This document shows, one piece after another, positions 28,156 to 36,971 of a stretch of 64,000 nucleotides of DNA. The number at the start of each line of letters is the position of its first letter. Positions within the stretch are counted from its first letter, which is position 1. Both the position numbers and the translations under genes were made by a program. The stretch comes from Pseudomonas putida (GTDB lineage: Bacteria; Pseudomonadota; Gammaproteobacteria; Pseudomonadales; Pseudomonadaceae). Where the stretch lies: positions 186,001 through 250,000 of the forward strand of contig NZ_BSKJ01000001.1 of assembly GCF_030159595.1 (NCBI RefSeq), written 5' to 3'. Under the pieces are notes generated by a model that was given only the letters and a program-made list of their open reading frames with translations, did not search any database and was not told the DNA's origin.

Positions 28156-29642
28156 GCGCCAGGCCCCTCTACCCGGTTGCGGCCCTTGGCTTTGGCCTGG
28201 TAGAGCGCTTCGTCCGCGGCACCCAGCACCCTGGCCAGGTCGTGTTGGGTGCCGGACAGGCCGATACCGATGCTCACCGTAACGGCGTGGGCATCATCGG
28301 CAAACGGTGCCAACGCCTCGACACTGGCACGAATGCGCTCGGCCAACAGCCGTGCGCCAGCCAAGTCGGTTTCGGGTAGCACCACCTGAAATTCCTCCCC
28401 ACCGTAACGTGCAGCCAAGTCAGCCGGACGTCGGATGCATGCCTCGATGGTTTTGGCCACTTCGCGCAGGGCATGGTCGCCACCTGCATGGCCATGGCGC
28501 TGGTTGAACGCCTTGAAATGGTCCACGTCCACCATCAGCACCGCCAGCGGCTTGCGATTGCGCTGTGCACGAGCCCACTCCTGGCGTAGCACCTGGTCCA
28601 GGCGGCGGCGGTTGGCCAGGCCGGTCAGGCTGTCAGTGGCGGCCAACGTCGCCAGGCCTTGCTCGGCTTCCTGGCGGCGGCGCAGTTCGCGGCCCAGCAG
28701 CAGGGTTAGCCAGAGAATGCCCACGCACAGCACGCCAGTGGCGACGCTGACCAGAATCGCGGTGCGCCGCCACGACTGGAACACTTCGTCGGCCGAATGC
28801 ACCACCAGTACGATCAATGGCAGCTGCGCGACCCGGGCGAAGGTGTACATGCGCGGGCTACCGTCGGTGCCAGAGCGGGCAGTGAAGTTGCCGCTTTGCT
28901 CGTTGAGAATGCGCTGGAAGTTGGGGCGGGCGGCATAGTTGGTGCCGATCAGCGGGTCTTGGGGGCGCGAAGGCTGGCGGGCGAGTAGCTGTCCGTCGGT
29001 ATTGAACAGGTTAATGCTGCTGTCGTCGCCAATGTCCAGGCGCTGGAACAGCTCGCTGAAGTACGACAGGCGCAGTGCCCCTGCCGCCAGCCCGGCGAAT
29101 TCGCCATTGGGGCCAGAGATACGCCGGCTGAAACTGATACACCAGTCCAGGTCGCCAAGTTTGGCCTTGAACGGTGGGCCCACCAACAGGCCGAGGTTGG
29201 CGTTGTTCTGATGCGCCTTGAACACCCCGGTATCGCCGAAGTTGGCCTTGCGCGGCACGCTGTTGGTGGAGTCGCCCACCACATTGCCTTGCTTGTCCAG
29301 CCACAGCACATCACCGCGCTTGCGGTCGACGAAGGCCTCGTTGAACAGCAGGCGCTGGCGCAGCGGGCCGGGGATTTCCGGCAGCTCCTTGCGCCCAACG
29401 GCCCAGATCAGGCCCTGCAGGGACTGATCGTAGAGTTCAGCGTTGCGCAGGATATCGCTTTCGATCAACTGGACGATGTTGTTGGACGAGCGAATGGCCG
29501 ACAGCTCTACGCTGTCGCGTTCACGCGCCAGCAAGTAGCTGACGATGGCGACGATGGCGAGCACGGCAAGGCAGCTGCCCAGATTGAGGGTCAGCTCGGG
29601 GTGCGACCTGAGGAATGCGAAACGCGATAATCGGGTGGGCAT
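28152..29642 (-). CDS. Membrane diguanylate cyclase with periplasmic sensor domain
   Basis: A 496-residue GGDEF protein. A transmembrane helix at about 18-40 (LNLGSCLAVLAIVAIVSYLL), a periplasmic dCACHE/PDC-type domain at about 41-290 (WLDKQGNVVGDS, WCISFSRRISGPNGEF), a second helix near 295-320 (ILVSVATGVLCVGILWLTLLL) and a C-terminal GGDEF domain. The active site reads RYGGEEF (near 410) and is intact, and an RPAD inhibitory I-site lies five residues before it, so the enzyme should make c-di-GMP and be feedback-inhibited. No EAL domain. A 21-base palindrome lies 60 bases upstream of its start. Its location 15 kb from the adhesin genes is suggestive only. Confidence 0.92.
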   Translation of the reverse strand: MPTRLSRFAFLRSHPELTLNLGSCLAVLAIVAIVSYLLARERDSVELSAIRSSNNIVQLIESDILRNAELYDQSLQGLIWAVGRKELPEIPGPLRQRLLFNEAFVDRKRGDVLWLDKQGNVVGDSTNSVPRKANFGDTGVFKAHQNNANLGLLVGPPFKAKLGDLDWCISFSRRISGPNGEFAGLAAGALRLSYFSELFQRLDIGDDSSINLFNTDGQLLARQPSRPQDPLIGTNYAARPNFQRILNEQSGNFTARSGTDGSPRMYTFARVAQLPLIVLVVHSADEVFQSWRRTAILVSVATGVLCVGILWLTLLLGRELRRRQEAEQGLATLAATDSLTGLANRRRLDQVLRQEWARAQRNRKPLAVLMVDVDHFKAFNQRHGHAGGDHALREVAKTIEACIRRPADLAARYGGEEFQVVLPETDLAGARLLAERIRASVEALAPFADDAHAVTVSIGIGLSGTQHDLARVLGAADEALYQAKAKGRNRVEGPGA

Positions 29643-29701
29643 GCTCGCTACTGCGTGGGCAGGGCCATTCGCGGCGGCGACATTCTAGGGAAGCGCGGAT
29701 T

Positions 29702-29722
29702 GTCGGACAAGATTTGTCCGAC
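29702..29722. promoter_or_regulatory. Perfect 9+9 bp inverted repeat upstream of the diguanylate cyclase gene
   Basis: Arms GTCGGACAA (29702-29710) and TTGTCCGAC (29714-29722) around GAT. The outer bases GATT/AATC continue the symmetry with a two-base bulge. It is 60 bases before the ATG at 29642, a typical operator position. Regulator unknown; it could alternatively be a 5' leader hairpin. Confidence 0.5.
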
Positions 29723-29759
29723 GGAATCACGGTGTGCTGTATTTCAGATTCACACCAGA

Positions 29760-29850
29760 CCCTGTGGGAGCGGGTTCACCCGCGAACACCGGCGAAGCCG
29801 GTGCCCAACACCGCGGTGCCTTCTTCGCGGGTAAACCCGCTCCCACAGGG
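29760..29850. repeat. Paired inverted REP element (family 1)
   Basis: CCCTGTGGGAGCGGGTTCAC... and its inverted partner ending GTAAACCCGCTCCCACAGGG, centre ACCGGCGAAGCCGGT. Same family as 5318-5406. It lies between the porin 3' end and the diguanylate cyclase promoter. Confidence 0.88.
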
Positions 29851-29877
29851 GTTATGTGTGAAGCCTAAAAAACGGGA

Positions 29878-31212
29878 TCAGAACACGTTCAGCGGATAAT
29901 CCACGATCACCCGCACTTCATCGTTGTCGCTGTTGCTGTCGATCGACGCATAACCCTGGCTACCACGGTGGGTGGCATAGCGCACCAGCACCGACAGGTC
30001 TTTCAGGTCACCCTCCTGGAACACATACTTCACGTCCAGGTCACGTTCCCAGTGCATGGCGTTCTTGCCATCTTCACGGTAGTAGTCGTAGTGGGTGGTG
30101 TCCTTGACGGCTTTGGTCAGGTCAGCCTCACCGCGCGAGTACGACAGCGAAGTGCTCAGGCCAGGCACGCCCACACCGGCGAAGTCATAGTTGTACTGCA
30201 ACTTCCACGAACGCTCGTTCGGCGCGTTGAAGTCCGAGTACATGCGCGAGTTGTCCAGGTACACGCTGTCGCCCAGGTTGATGTAGTCGAACGGCGTGTT
30301 GCCATTGACCCGCTGGTAGGCGGCGGTGACGCTGTGGAACCCGGCGTTGACGGTGAAGTGCACGCTGTAGGTGTTGTTGTCGATCTTGCCCAGCAGGGCC
30401 TGGCCGGTGTCCTGGGTGTGGTAGAAGTGCACGCCCGGGTTCAGGCTGACCAGGTCGTTGACCACATAGGTGTAGTCGAAGTCAGCGTAGTACTGGTTCC
30501 AGATGTCCTTCAGCTCGGCGGCGTACAGGTTGGCGGTGATGTTCTCGGTACCGCTCCACGACGCGCCGGCCCAGTTCAGGTGCTTGCTCTTGTCGTGCTC
30601 GTTCAGCGAACCGTAGTAGGTGTCGATGCGGCGGTGGCCGCTCTGGTTGTACGGGTGGGTGAAGCTCACCTGGCCGCCTTCGAGCAGCAGGCCGTCGATG
30701 CTGGTGTTGGTCAGGCTCACACCGCGGAAGGTCTGCGGCAGCATGCGGGTTTCGCCGCCAGCGATCACCGGGTTGGTGAGGAACAGGTCACCGGCTTTCA
30801 GCTCGGTGTCGAATGCTTTCAGCTTGACTGCGGCGCCCGCTGTGGAGAACGAATGCGGGGCAGCGCCCAGTTCGCCGTCGTCCTTGATGTGCTCGGGCAG
30901 GATGCTGGTGCCGGCATGGCCGCCACCGCCATCGAGCTTGAGGCCCAGCATGGCATGGGCATCCAGGCCAAAGCCGACCACACCCGGGGTGTAGCCCGAC
31001 TCGAAGCGCGCAACCGCGCCCTGGCCCCATTCGCGGGTGTCACGCACGCCGGCGTTGTGGTTGTCGCGGTTGAAGTAGGCATTTCGGAAATGCAGGTTGA
31101 AGGACGACCCTTCGATGAAGCCATCAGCCTTGTCTTCATCTGCCTGGGCGGCGAAAGGGATCGTTGCAGTCAACGCAATGAACAGCGGGGTAAAACGAAA
31201 CGCGGAAGGCAC
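29878..31212 (-). CDS. OprD-family outer-membrane porin
   Basis: A 444-residue precursor starting with GTG 31212 (AAAGGAG 9 bases upstream). Signal peptide about 1-24 ([14 protein letters not shown], cut before DEDKADGF). The mature part starts [20 protein letters not shown], the conserved first strands of the OprD family of substrate-specific 18-stranded barrels, and ends with the outer-membrane insertion motif [10 protein letters not shown] (terminal Phe). Also typical are [17 protein letters not shown] and [15 protein letters not shown]. The substrate class (amino acid or aromatic/carboxylic acid) cannot be told. It is monocistronic; no transporter or catabolic gene lies beside it. Confidence 0.9.
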   Translation of the reverse strand: MPSAFRFTPLFIALTATIPFAAQADEDKADGFIEGSSFNLHFRNAYFNRDNHNAGVRDTREWGQGAVARFESGYTPGVVGFGLDAHAMLGLKLDGGGGHAGTSILPEHIKDDGELGAAPHSFSTAGAAVKLKAFDTELKAGDLFLTNPVIAGGETRMLPQTFRGVSLTNTSIDGLLLEGGQVSFTHPYNQSGHRRIDTYYGSLNEHDKSKHLNWAGASWSGTENITANLYAAELKDIWNQYYADFDYTYVVNDLVSLNPGVHFYHTQDTGQALLGKIDNNTYSVHFTVNAGFHSVTAAYQRVNGNTPFDYINLGDSVYLDNSRMYSDFNAPNERSWKLQYNYDFAGVGVPGLSTSLSYSRGEADLTKAVKDTTHYDYYREDGKNAMHWERDLDVKYVFQEGDLKDLSVLVRYATHRGSQGYASIDSNSDNDEVRVIVDYPLNVF

Positions 31213-31318
31213 CGGTACTAGCTCCTTTGGTATGACGGTGGGGCAGTTGTTATTTTTGAATGTGCGTCTTTTTTATAGGTAGACGTTACAGCCGGGCTGA
31301 GCGTTAAAGCACATAAAA

Positions 31319-31343
31319 AAAGCCGCTGATTGGCAGCGGCTTT
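31319..31343 (-). terminator. Intrinsic terminator of the 74-residue exported-protein gene
   Basis: The stem AAAGCCGCTG / CAGCGGCTTT is perfect with a 5-base loop. On the minus strand it is followed by a T-run (complement of AAAAAAA at 31315-31321). It lies about 75 bases beyond the stop of the small gene. Confidence 0.85.
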
Positions 31344-31417
31344 AAAAGGCTAACATATCGGCACCGGTGGTGCCCATGGCGTAGCCAAGGGAAATCGGGA
31401 GCAGCAACAGCGCTTGA

Positions 31418-31642
31418 TCAGCTGTCGGCATTGGCATCGACAGAAACTTTGGAAGCGGTCTGTTTTGCGTCTTTGGCGGCGTCAGACTTGTTTGCAGCTA
31501 CCGCGTCGCGGGCCTCTTGGTGGACGGCGGCGAGCGCAGCATTACGGGTGACGAAAGCGCTGGATTCTTCGGCCATGGCCAGGGGCGACAACAACAGGGA
31601 AGACAGGACGAAAACGCTGGCAATACCCATACTGTTGGACAT
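31418..31642 (-). CDS. Small exported protein of unknown function
   Basis: 74 residues: signal peptide about 1-24 (MGIASVFVLSSLLLSPLAMA, cut before EES), then an Ala/Lys/Asp-rich, probably helical mature part of about 50 residues (AALAAVHQEARDAVAANKSD) with no cysteine. The ribosome site is AGAAGG before ATG 31642. A strong T-tailed terminator follows, so this is a real transcription unit. Small Ala-rich periplasmic proteins like this are common in Pseudomonas and lack a known role. It stands between the porin and the kinase gene. Confidence 0.7.
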   Translation of the reverse strand: MSNSMGIASVFVLSSLLLSPLAMAEESSAFVTRNAALAAVHQEARDAVAANKSDAAKDAKQTASKVSVDANADS

Positions 31643-31816
31643 TTGAAACTACCTTCTTGCGATGCAAGTGCTAATGAGGACGGGGGTAAAGTTAGTCCTT
31701 TCAATGCACTGGAAACAGAGCGAAGTGCGATAAGCACTGTTGCACAAAAGGTAACGATCACAGCAAAAGCAATAGGACTTTCGGCGAAAACCCCCATGCT
31801 AGACAGCCTACGCGGG

Positions 31817-33220
31817 TTATACGGGCCGCGTTGGCCTAGCGGCTGGCAACTGGATGCCGAAGGTATTGGCCCCCGCATCACTGCGCACAAACACCCCGCC
31901 CCCATGCATCAGCGCAATCGCCTTGACGATGGCCAACCCCAACCCATGGTTACCCCCACCGCTGTTGCTGCGCGCCGCGTCTACCCGGTAGAAGCGTTCG
32001 AACAGCAACGGTAGGTGCTCATCGTCAATCGCCGGCCCTGGGTTGCTCACGGCGATGCTGACCTGCTCCGGCCCGGCATCGATCTGCACCTGAATCACCT
32101 GGTGCGGCGCGGTGTGCTGCACGGCGTTGTTCAGCAGGTTGATCAGCGCCCGGCGCAGTTGGGCCTTTTCGATAGGGGCTTGAGCATCGCCGGTCACGTT
32201 CACGCTGACTTGCGCGTCTTCGAGGATGTAGTCCAGGTAATCGAGGGTGGTCGCCACTTCCTCGGCCAGCGAGGCCTGGGCCAGGGCCGTGGCTTTGCTG
32301 CCCTGGTCAGCACTGGCCAGGAAAAGCATATCGTTGATGATGCTGCGCAGGCGCTCCAGCTCTTCCAGGTTCGATTGCAGCACTTCGAAGTAGTGCTCTG
32401 CACTGCGGCCACGCGTCAGCGCCACTTGGGTCTGGCCGATCAGGTTGGTCAGCGGTGAGCGCAGTTCGTGGGCCACGTCGGCGTTGAAGGCTTCCAGGCG
32501 CGAGTAGGCCTGGCTGACGCGGTCGAGCGCAGCGTTGAAGGCGCCGGCAAACTGCGCCAGTTCCGGGGGCAGGGCGTGGGTTTGCAAGCGCCCATCCAGA
32601 CGTGGCGGGGCCAGGGACTGGGCTTCATTGGATAATGCCAGCAATGGGCGAAGGCCGATGCGCGCCACCCAGTATCCCAGCACGGAGGCCAGCAGTACGC
32701 CGAGCACTGCCAACCCGACAATCGCCACCAGCAGGCTGTGCTGGGCCTGCCAGAAGGTTTCCGTGTCGATGCCGATCAGAAAGCGCAGCGGCGGCCGTTC
32801 GCCCAGTGCTGGCAGTTCGCTGACCAGCACCTTGTAAGGGTAGGGCCGGTCGGGCAGGCGCAGGTCGCGCATACCCTGCGGGCCTTCGGCGAAGGCATGT
32901 ACCAGCTCGCTAGGGTGGCCGTACTCGTAGGTCGGGTTGCTGCTGACCACCCAGAAACGGATGCGCTTGTCTTCCTCGCTGAGCAGGTTGAGCTTGTTGT
33001 TGATCTTGGCCCAGTGATCCGGCGTACCGAAGCGGTTGAGGGTGGATTCGAGCACGCTGAAGCGTGCATCCAGTTCGGCCTGCGGCAGCAGGTCGAGGCT
33101 GCGATCAACCTGGCGGTACAGTGCCGAGCCGATCAGCAGGAACACCCCCAGTGCCACCAGGATGAACAGCGCCGACAGGCGCAGGGCGATGGAATTACCC
33201 CGCACGGTTTTCCAGGACAT
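31817..33220 (-). CDS. Heavy-metal-type sensor histidine kinase
   Basis: A 467-residue two-component kinase, last gene of the MFP-RND-RR-HK operon. ATG 33220 lies inside the 3' end of the response regulator gene (26-base overlap); GTG 33208 is an alternative start. TM1 about 10-30 (LFILVALGVFLLIGSALY), periplasmic sensor about 31-175, TM2 (VAIVGLAVLGVLLASVLGY), HAMP (RPLLALSNEAQSLA), H-box ADVAHELRSPLTNL, N-box LINLLNNAVQHT and G-box GLGLAIVKAIALMHGG. Its layout matches the CusS/CopS/IrlS group, but metal-binding His/Met clusters are not obvious in the sensor, so the stimulus may be another toxic compound. Confidence 0.88.
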   Translation of the reverse strand: MSWKTVRGNSIALRLSALFILVALGVFLLIGSALYRQVDRSLDLLPQAELDARFSVLESTLNRFGTPDHWAKINNKLNLLSEEDKRIRFWVVSSNPTYEYGHPSELVHAFAEGPQGMRDLRLPDRPYPYKVLVSELPALGERPPLRFLIGIDTETFWQAQHSLLVAIVGLAVLGVLLASVLGYWVARIGLRPLLALSNEAQSLAPPRLDGRLQTHALPPELAQFAGAFNAALDRVSQAYSRLEAFNADVAHELRSPLTNLIGQTQVALTRGRSAEHYFEVLQSNLEELERLRSIINDMLFLASADQGSKATALAQASLAEEVATTLDYLDYILEDAQVSVNVTGDAQAPIEKAQLRRALINLLNNAVQHTAPHQVIQVQIDAGPEQVSIAVSNPGPAIDDEHLPLLFERFYRVDAARSNSGGGNHGLGLAIVKAIALMHGGGVFVRSDAGANTFGIQLPAARPTRPV

Positions 33221-33869
33221 AGCCCATGCCTCGGATGGTGTGCAACAGCTTGTTATCGAAGGGCCCGTCCAGCTTGGCGCGCAGCCGCTTGATTGCCACT
33301 TCGACAACGTTGGCATCGCTGTCGAAGTTGATGTCCCAGACCAGCTCGGCAATCGCCGTCTTCGACAGGATTTCACCCTGCCGCCGGGCCAGCACGCTCA
33401 GCAGCGAGAACTCCTTGGCAGTCAGGTCCAGGCGTTGACCGGCGCGGGTGGCCTTGCGCGCCATCAGGTCGATCCACAGGTCCGCCACCTGCACCTGCAG
33501 CGGTTCGTGGCTGCTGCTGCGGCGGGTCAGTGCCTGTAGGCGGGCGACCAGTTCAAGGAACGAAAACGGCTTGCCCAAGTAGTCGTCGGCACCCTCACGC
33601 AGGCCGTGGATGCGGTCTTCGACCCGTTCGCGGGCGGTCAGCATGATCACCGGCGTTTGCTTGCGTGCGCGCAAGGCACGCAGCACGCCATAACCGTCCA
33701 GGCCGGGCAGCATCACATCCAGCACGATCACCGCGTAGTCGCCCTCAAGGGCCAGGTGCAGGCCATCGATGCCGTCCCGCGCCAGGTCCACGGTAAAGCC
33801 TTGTTCGCTCAGGCCGCGATGCAGGTAGTCGGCGGTTTTTTCTTCGTCTTCGATGATCAGCACACGCAT
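33195..33869 (-). CDS. OmpR/PhoB-family response regulator (CopR/CusR type)
   Basis: 224 residues. Receiver domain about 1-115 with acidic pocket EDE (8-10), phospho-Asp51 in VIVLDVMLPGLDGY and Lys in DDYLGKPFSF; winged-helix DNA-binding domain about 125-224 (LTAKEFSLLSVLARRQGEI, VVEVAIKRLRAKLD, HTIRGMGYVLE). Closest by motif to the heavy-metal regulators CopR/CusR. It starts 9 bases after the RND gene with AGGA upstream, and overlaps the kinase gene by 26 bases. A CTGACA-N4-TGTCAG palindrome upstream of the operon is a plausible target, which would make it autoregulatory. Confidence 0.92.
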   Translation of the reverse strand: MRVLIIEDEEKTADYLHRGLSEQGFTVDLARDGIDGLHLALEGDYAVIVLDVMLPGLDGYGVLRALRARKQTPVIMLTARERVEDRIHGLREGADDYLGKPFSFLELVARLQALTRRSSSHEPLQVQVADLWIDLMARKATRAGQRLDLTAKEFSLLSVLARRQGEILSKTAIAELVWDINFDSDANVVEVAIKRLRAKLDGPFDNKLLHTIRGMGYVLENRAG

Positions 33870-33878
33870 GGTCTTGTC

Positions 33879-36800
33879 CTAGCTGGCACTTGGCGCTGCC
33901 GCACGGGCAGCCTGGTGGCGGTGGAACAGGCGCTCCAGGGCCAAGTATATGACCGGGGTGGTGAACAGCGTCAGGGCCTGGCTCACCAGCAGGCCACCCA
34001 CCACAGCAATGCCCAGTGGCTGGCGCAGCTCGGCACCCGTACCAAAGCCGAACATCAGCGGTACCGCGCCCAGCAAGGCCGCCAACGTAGTCATGATGAT
34101 CGGTCGGAAGCGCGTCAGGCATGCCTGGTGAATCGCCTGCTCCGGTGTCAGGCCATGATGGCGCTGGGCTTCAAGGGCGAAGTCGATCAGCAGGATGCCG
34201 TTTTTCTTGACGATACCGATCAGCAGCACCACGCCGATCAGCCCCATGATGCTGAAATCCTGGCCCATGGCCCACAGCAATATCAGCGCGCCCAAACCCG
34301 CCGAGGGCAGGGTGGAGATGATGGTCAGTGGGTGGACGAAGCTTTCGTACAGCACGCCGAGGATGATGTACACCGCCACCAGCGCCGCCAGGATCAGCCA
34401 GGGCTGGCTCGACAACGAACTCTGAAAGGCCTGCGCTGCACCCTGGAAGTTGCCGCTGATGGCGTCGGGCATGCCCAGCTCGCGCTGGGTGCGGTCGAGG
34501 ATGCTCACTGCATCACCCAAGGCCACGCCGGGGGCCAGGTTGAACGACAGGTTGGCTGCCGGGAACAGGCCGTCGTGGCTGATCGACAGAGGCCCGGTAC
34601 CAGGCGGCGCCACATGGGCAACGGCCGACAGCGGCACCATCTCGTTGCTCAGCGGCGAGCGCAGGTAGAAGTAGTTCAGGCTCTCGGCCTTGCCGCGCTG
34701 GCGGGCATCCAGTTCAAGGATCACCTTGTACTGGTTAGTGTCGGTCTGGAATTCGCTGATCTGCCGCTGGCCGAAGGCATCGTACAGGGCCTGGTCGACG
34801 TCGGTGGTGGTCAGGCCGAAACGCGCTGCGGCCTGGCGGTCGATGTCGATGCGGGTGACGCTGGCGCCCAGTTGCAGGTCGCTGGACAGGTCGCGGAACG
34901 CCGGGTTTTCCCGCAGGCGGTCGGTCAGGCGCTGGGTCCACAGGTTCAGTGCCTCGCCGTCGTTGCTCTTGAGCACATACTGGTACTGGGTGCGGGAGGG
35001 GCCGGAGCTGAGGTTGATGTCCTGGCCTGCACGCATGTACAGGACAATGCCCGGTACCTGGGCCAGCTTGGGCCGCAACCGGTCGATCAGCTCGCTGGCC
35101 GACACGTCACGCTCGCCGCGCGGCTTGAGGGCTATCCAGAAGCGGCCGTTGGCGATGGTCTGGTTGCTGCCGGTAACGCCCACCGAGTGGGAGAACGCAC
35201 GCACCGCAGGGTCTGCCCCGATGATCTTGGCCAGCGCCTGGTGCTTTTCGATCATCGACGGGTACGACACATCCGCCGCTGCCTCGCTGGTGCCCAAGAT
35301 GAAACCGGTGTCCTGCAGCGGGAAGAAACCTTTTGGGATGGCCACATAACCGGCCACCGCCAGCGCCAGGGTCACGCCGAATACACCCAAGGTCAGGCGC
35401 TGGTGGGCGAGGGCGCGGTTCAGGCCCTTTTCGTACCATTTGACCAGGCGCTCGCCAAAGCCACCCTTGTGCTCACCGGGTGGGCGGCGCATGAACAGCG
35501 CGCAGAGCGTGGGTGCCAGGGTCAACGAGACCACCACCGAAATCAGGATGGTGGCAGTGGCGGTAAGGGCAAACTCCTTGAACAGCCGCCCGACCACGCC
35601 GCCCATGAACAGCAGTGGAATGAACGCGGCGATCAGCGAGAAACTGATCGACACCACGGTAAAGCCGATTTCCCCGGCGCCCTTGAGCGCCGCCGTGCGG
35701 CTGTCGTCGCCGGCTTCCAGGTGGCGGTGGATGTTTTCCACCACCACGATGGCATCGTCGACCACGAAGCCCACGGAGATGACGATGGCCACCAGGGTGA
35801 GGTTGTTGAGGCTGAATCCGAGGATGTACATCAACGCGCAGCTGGCGATCAGCGAGACACCGAGCACGCTGGACACCACCATGGTCGCCGACCACTGGCG
35901 CAGGAACAGCGCCATCACCCCGATCACCAGGGCCACGGCAATCATCAGCGTCAGCTCAACCTCGTGCAGCGAGGCGCGGATGGTCTGGGTGCGGTCCTGT
36001 AGCACTGACACTTCGACCGAGGCCGGCAGCATCTCTTGCAACTTGGGCAGGGCGGCCAGTACCCGATCCACGGTATCGACGATGTTGGCGCCGGGCTGGC
36101 GGAAGATGACCAGGTTCAGCCCCGGCTGGTCGCCGGACCAGGCTTTGACGTAGGCGTTTTCGGCGCCGTTGATGACCTTGGCCACGTCCTTCAGGTGCAC
36201 GGGGGCGCCGTCGCGGTACGAGACGATCAGTTGCGCATAGTCCTCGGGGTGGAACAGCTGGTCGTTGGCGGCGATGGTCGACACGCTGTGCTCGCCGTAC
36301 AGCGCGCCCTTGGCCAGGTTGAGGCTGGTCTGCTGGATGGCCTGGCGCAGGTCGGCCAGGGTCAGGCCGATGGCGGCCAGCTTCTCGGGCTGCGCCTGTA
36401 CGCGGATTGCCGGACGCAACTGGCCGGTGATGTTGATCAGGCCCACCCCGTCGATCTGGCTCAGTTGGCGGGCCAGCAGGGTTTCGGTGTAGTCGCTCAG
36501 GTCATTGCCGGGCATTTGGTTGGAACTGACTGTCAGCACCAGCACCGGGCTGTCGGCCGGGTTGACCTTGCGCCAGGTCGGCGGGTTGGGCAGGTCTTGT
36601 GGCAGGCGTGCGGTGGCGGTGTTAATTGCTGCCTGCACTTCCTGGGCGGCGGTATCGATGTTCTTGTCGAGGGTGAACTGCAGGATCAGGGTGGTCGAAC
36701 CCAGTGCGCTGCTGCTGGTCATCTGGGTCATGCCGGGGATGGCGCTGAACTGCACCTCCAGCGGCGTGGCCACCGACGAGGCCATGGTTTCCGGGCTGGC

Positions 36801-36971
36801 GCCGGGCAACTGGGCAGTAACCTGAATGGTCGGGAAGTCCGCCTCCGGCAAGGGCGCCACTGGCAAGCGCGGGAAGGCGATGGCCCCCAGCAGCACCAGG
36901 GCGAAGGTCAGCAGCAGGGTGGCGATGGGGTGGTCGATGCACCAGGCGGAAACACCGTTGCGCGTGTTCAT
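33879..36971 (-). CDS. RND efflux pump inner-membrane transporter (MdtC/MuxC-like)
   Basis: 1030 residues with the duplicated RND architecture: TM1 near residue 12-30, large periplasmic loops, twelve helices overall. The proton-relay acidic pair is present in TM4 (VGFVVDDAIVVVENIHR). Other family marks are LPEADFPTIQV near the N-terminus, GLINITGQLRPAIRV, and GIVKKNGILLIDFALE in the C-terminal half. It resembles the MdtB/MdtC/MuxB/MuxC branch more than the AcrB/TtgB or CusA metal branch. The ATG overlaps the MFP stop (ATGA). No outer-membrane channel gene accompanies it, so TolC-like partners must come from elsewhere. Substrates are unknown. Confidence 0.93.
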   Translation of the reverse strand: MNTRNGVSAWCIDHPIATLLLTFALVLLGAIAFPRLPVAPLPEADFPTIQVTAQLPGASPETMASSVATPLEVQFSAIPGMTQMTSSSALGSTTLILQFTLDKNIDTAAQEVQAAINTATARLPQDLPNPPTWRKVNPADSPVLVLTVSSNQMPGNDLSDYTETLLARQLSQIDGVGLINITGQLRPAIRVQAQPEKLAAIGLTLADLRQAIQQTSLNLAKGALYGEHSVSTIAANDQLFHPEDYAQLIVSYRDGAPVHLKDVAKVINGAENAYVKAWSGDQPGLNLVIFRQPGANIVDTVDRVLAALPKLQEMLPASVEVSVLQDRTQTIRASLHEVELTLMIAVALVIGVMALFLRQWSATMVVSSVLGVSLIASCALMYILGFSLNNLTLVAIVISVGFVVDDAIVVVENIHRHLEAGDDSRTAALKGAGEIGFTVVSISFSLIAAFIPLLFMGGVVGRLFKEFALTATATILISVVVSLTLAPTLCALFMRRPPGEHKGGFGERLVKWYEKGLNRALAHQRLTLGVFGVTLALAVAGYVAIPKGFFPLQDTGFILGTSEAAADVSYPSMIEKHQALAKIIGADPAVRAFSHSVGVTGSNQTIANGRFWIALKPRGERDVSASELIDRLRPKLAQVPGIVLYMRAGQDINLSSGPSRTQYQYVLKSNDGEALNLWTQRLTDRLRENPAFRDLSSDLQLGASVTRIDIDRQAAARFGLTTTDVDQALYDAFGQRQISEFQTDTNQYKVILELDARQRGKAESLNYFYLRSPLSNEMVPLSAVAHVAPPGTGPLSISHDGLFPAANLSFNLAPGVALGDAVSILDRTQRELGMPDAISGNFQGAAQAFQSSLSSQPWLILAALVAVYIILGVLYESFVHPLTIISTLPSAGLGALILLWAMGQDFSIMGLIGVVLLIGIVKKNGILLIDFALEAQRHHGLTPEQAIHQACLTRFRPIIMTTLAALLGAVPLMFGFGTGAELRQPLGIAVVGGLLVSQALTLFTTPVIYLALERLFHRHQAARAAAPSAS

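Noticed and set aside
31498..31905. 135-residue minus-strand frame with a hydrophobic stretch (MGVFAESPIAFAVIVTF)
   Set aside because: It runs out of frame through the well-supported 74-residue exported-protein gene and into the kinase gene, and has no ribosome site. A short TM-like peptide is not excluded but is not supported.
33606..36002. 798-residue open frame on the plus strand
   Set aside because: Antisense to the RND transporter and response regulator. The translation is Gln/His/Gly-rich with no domain; a shadow frame.
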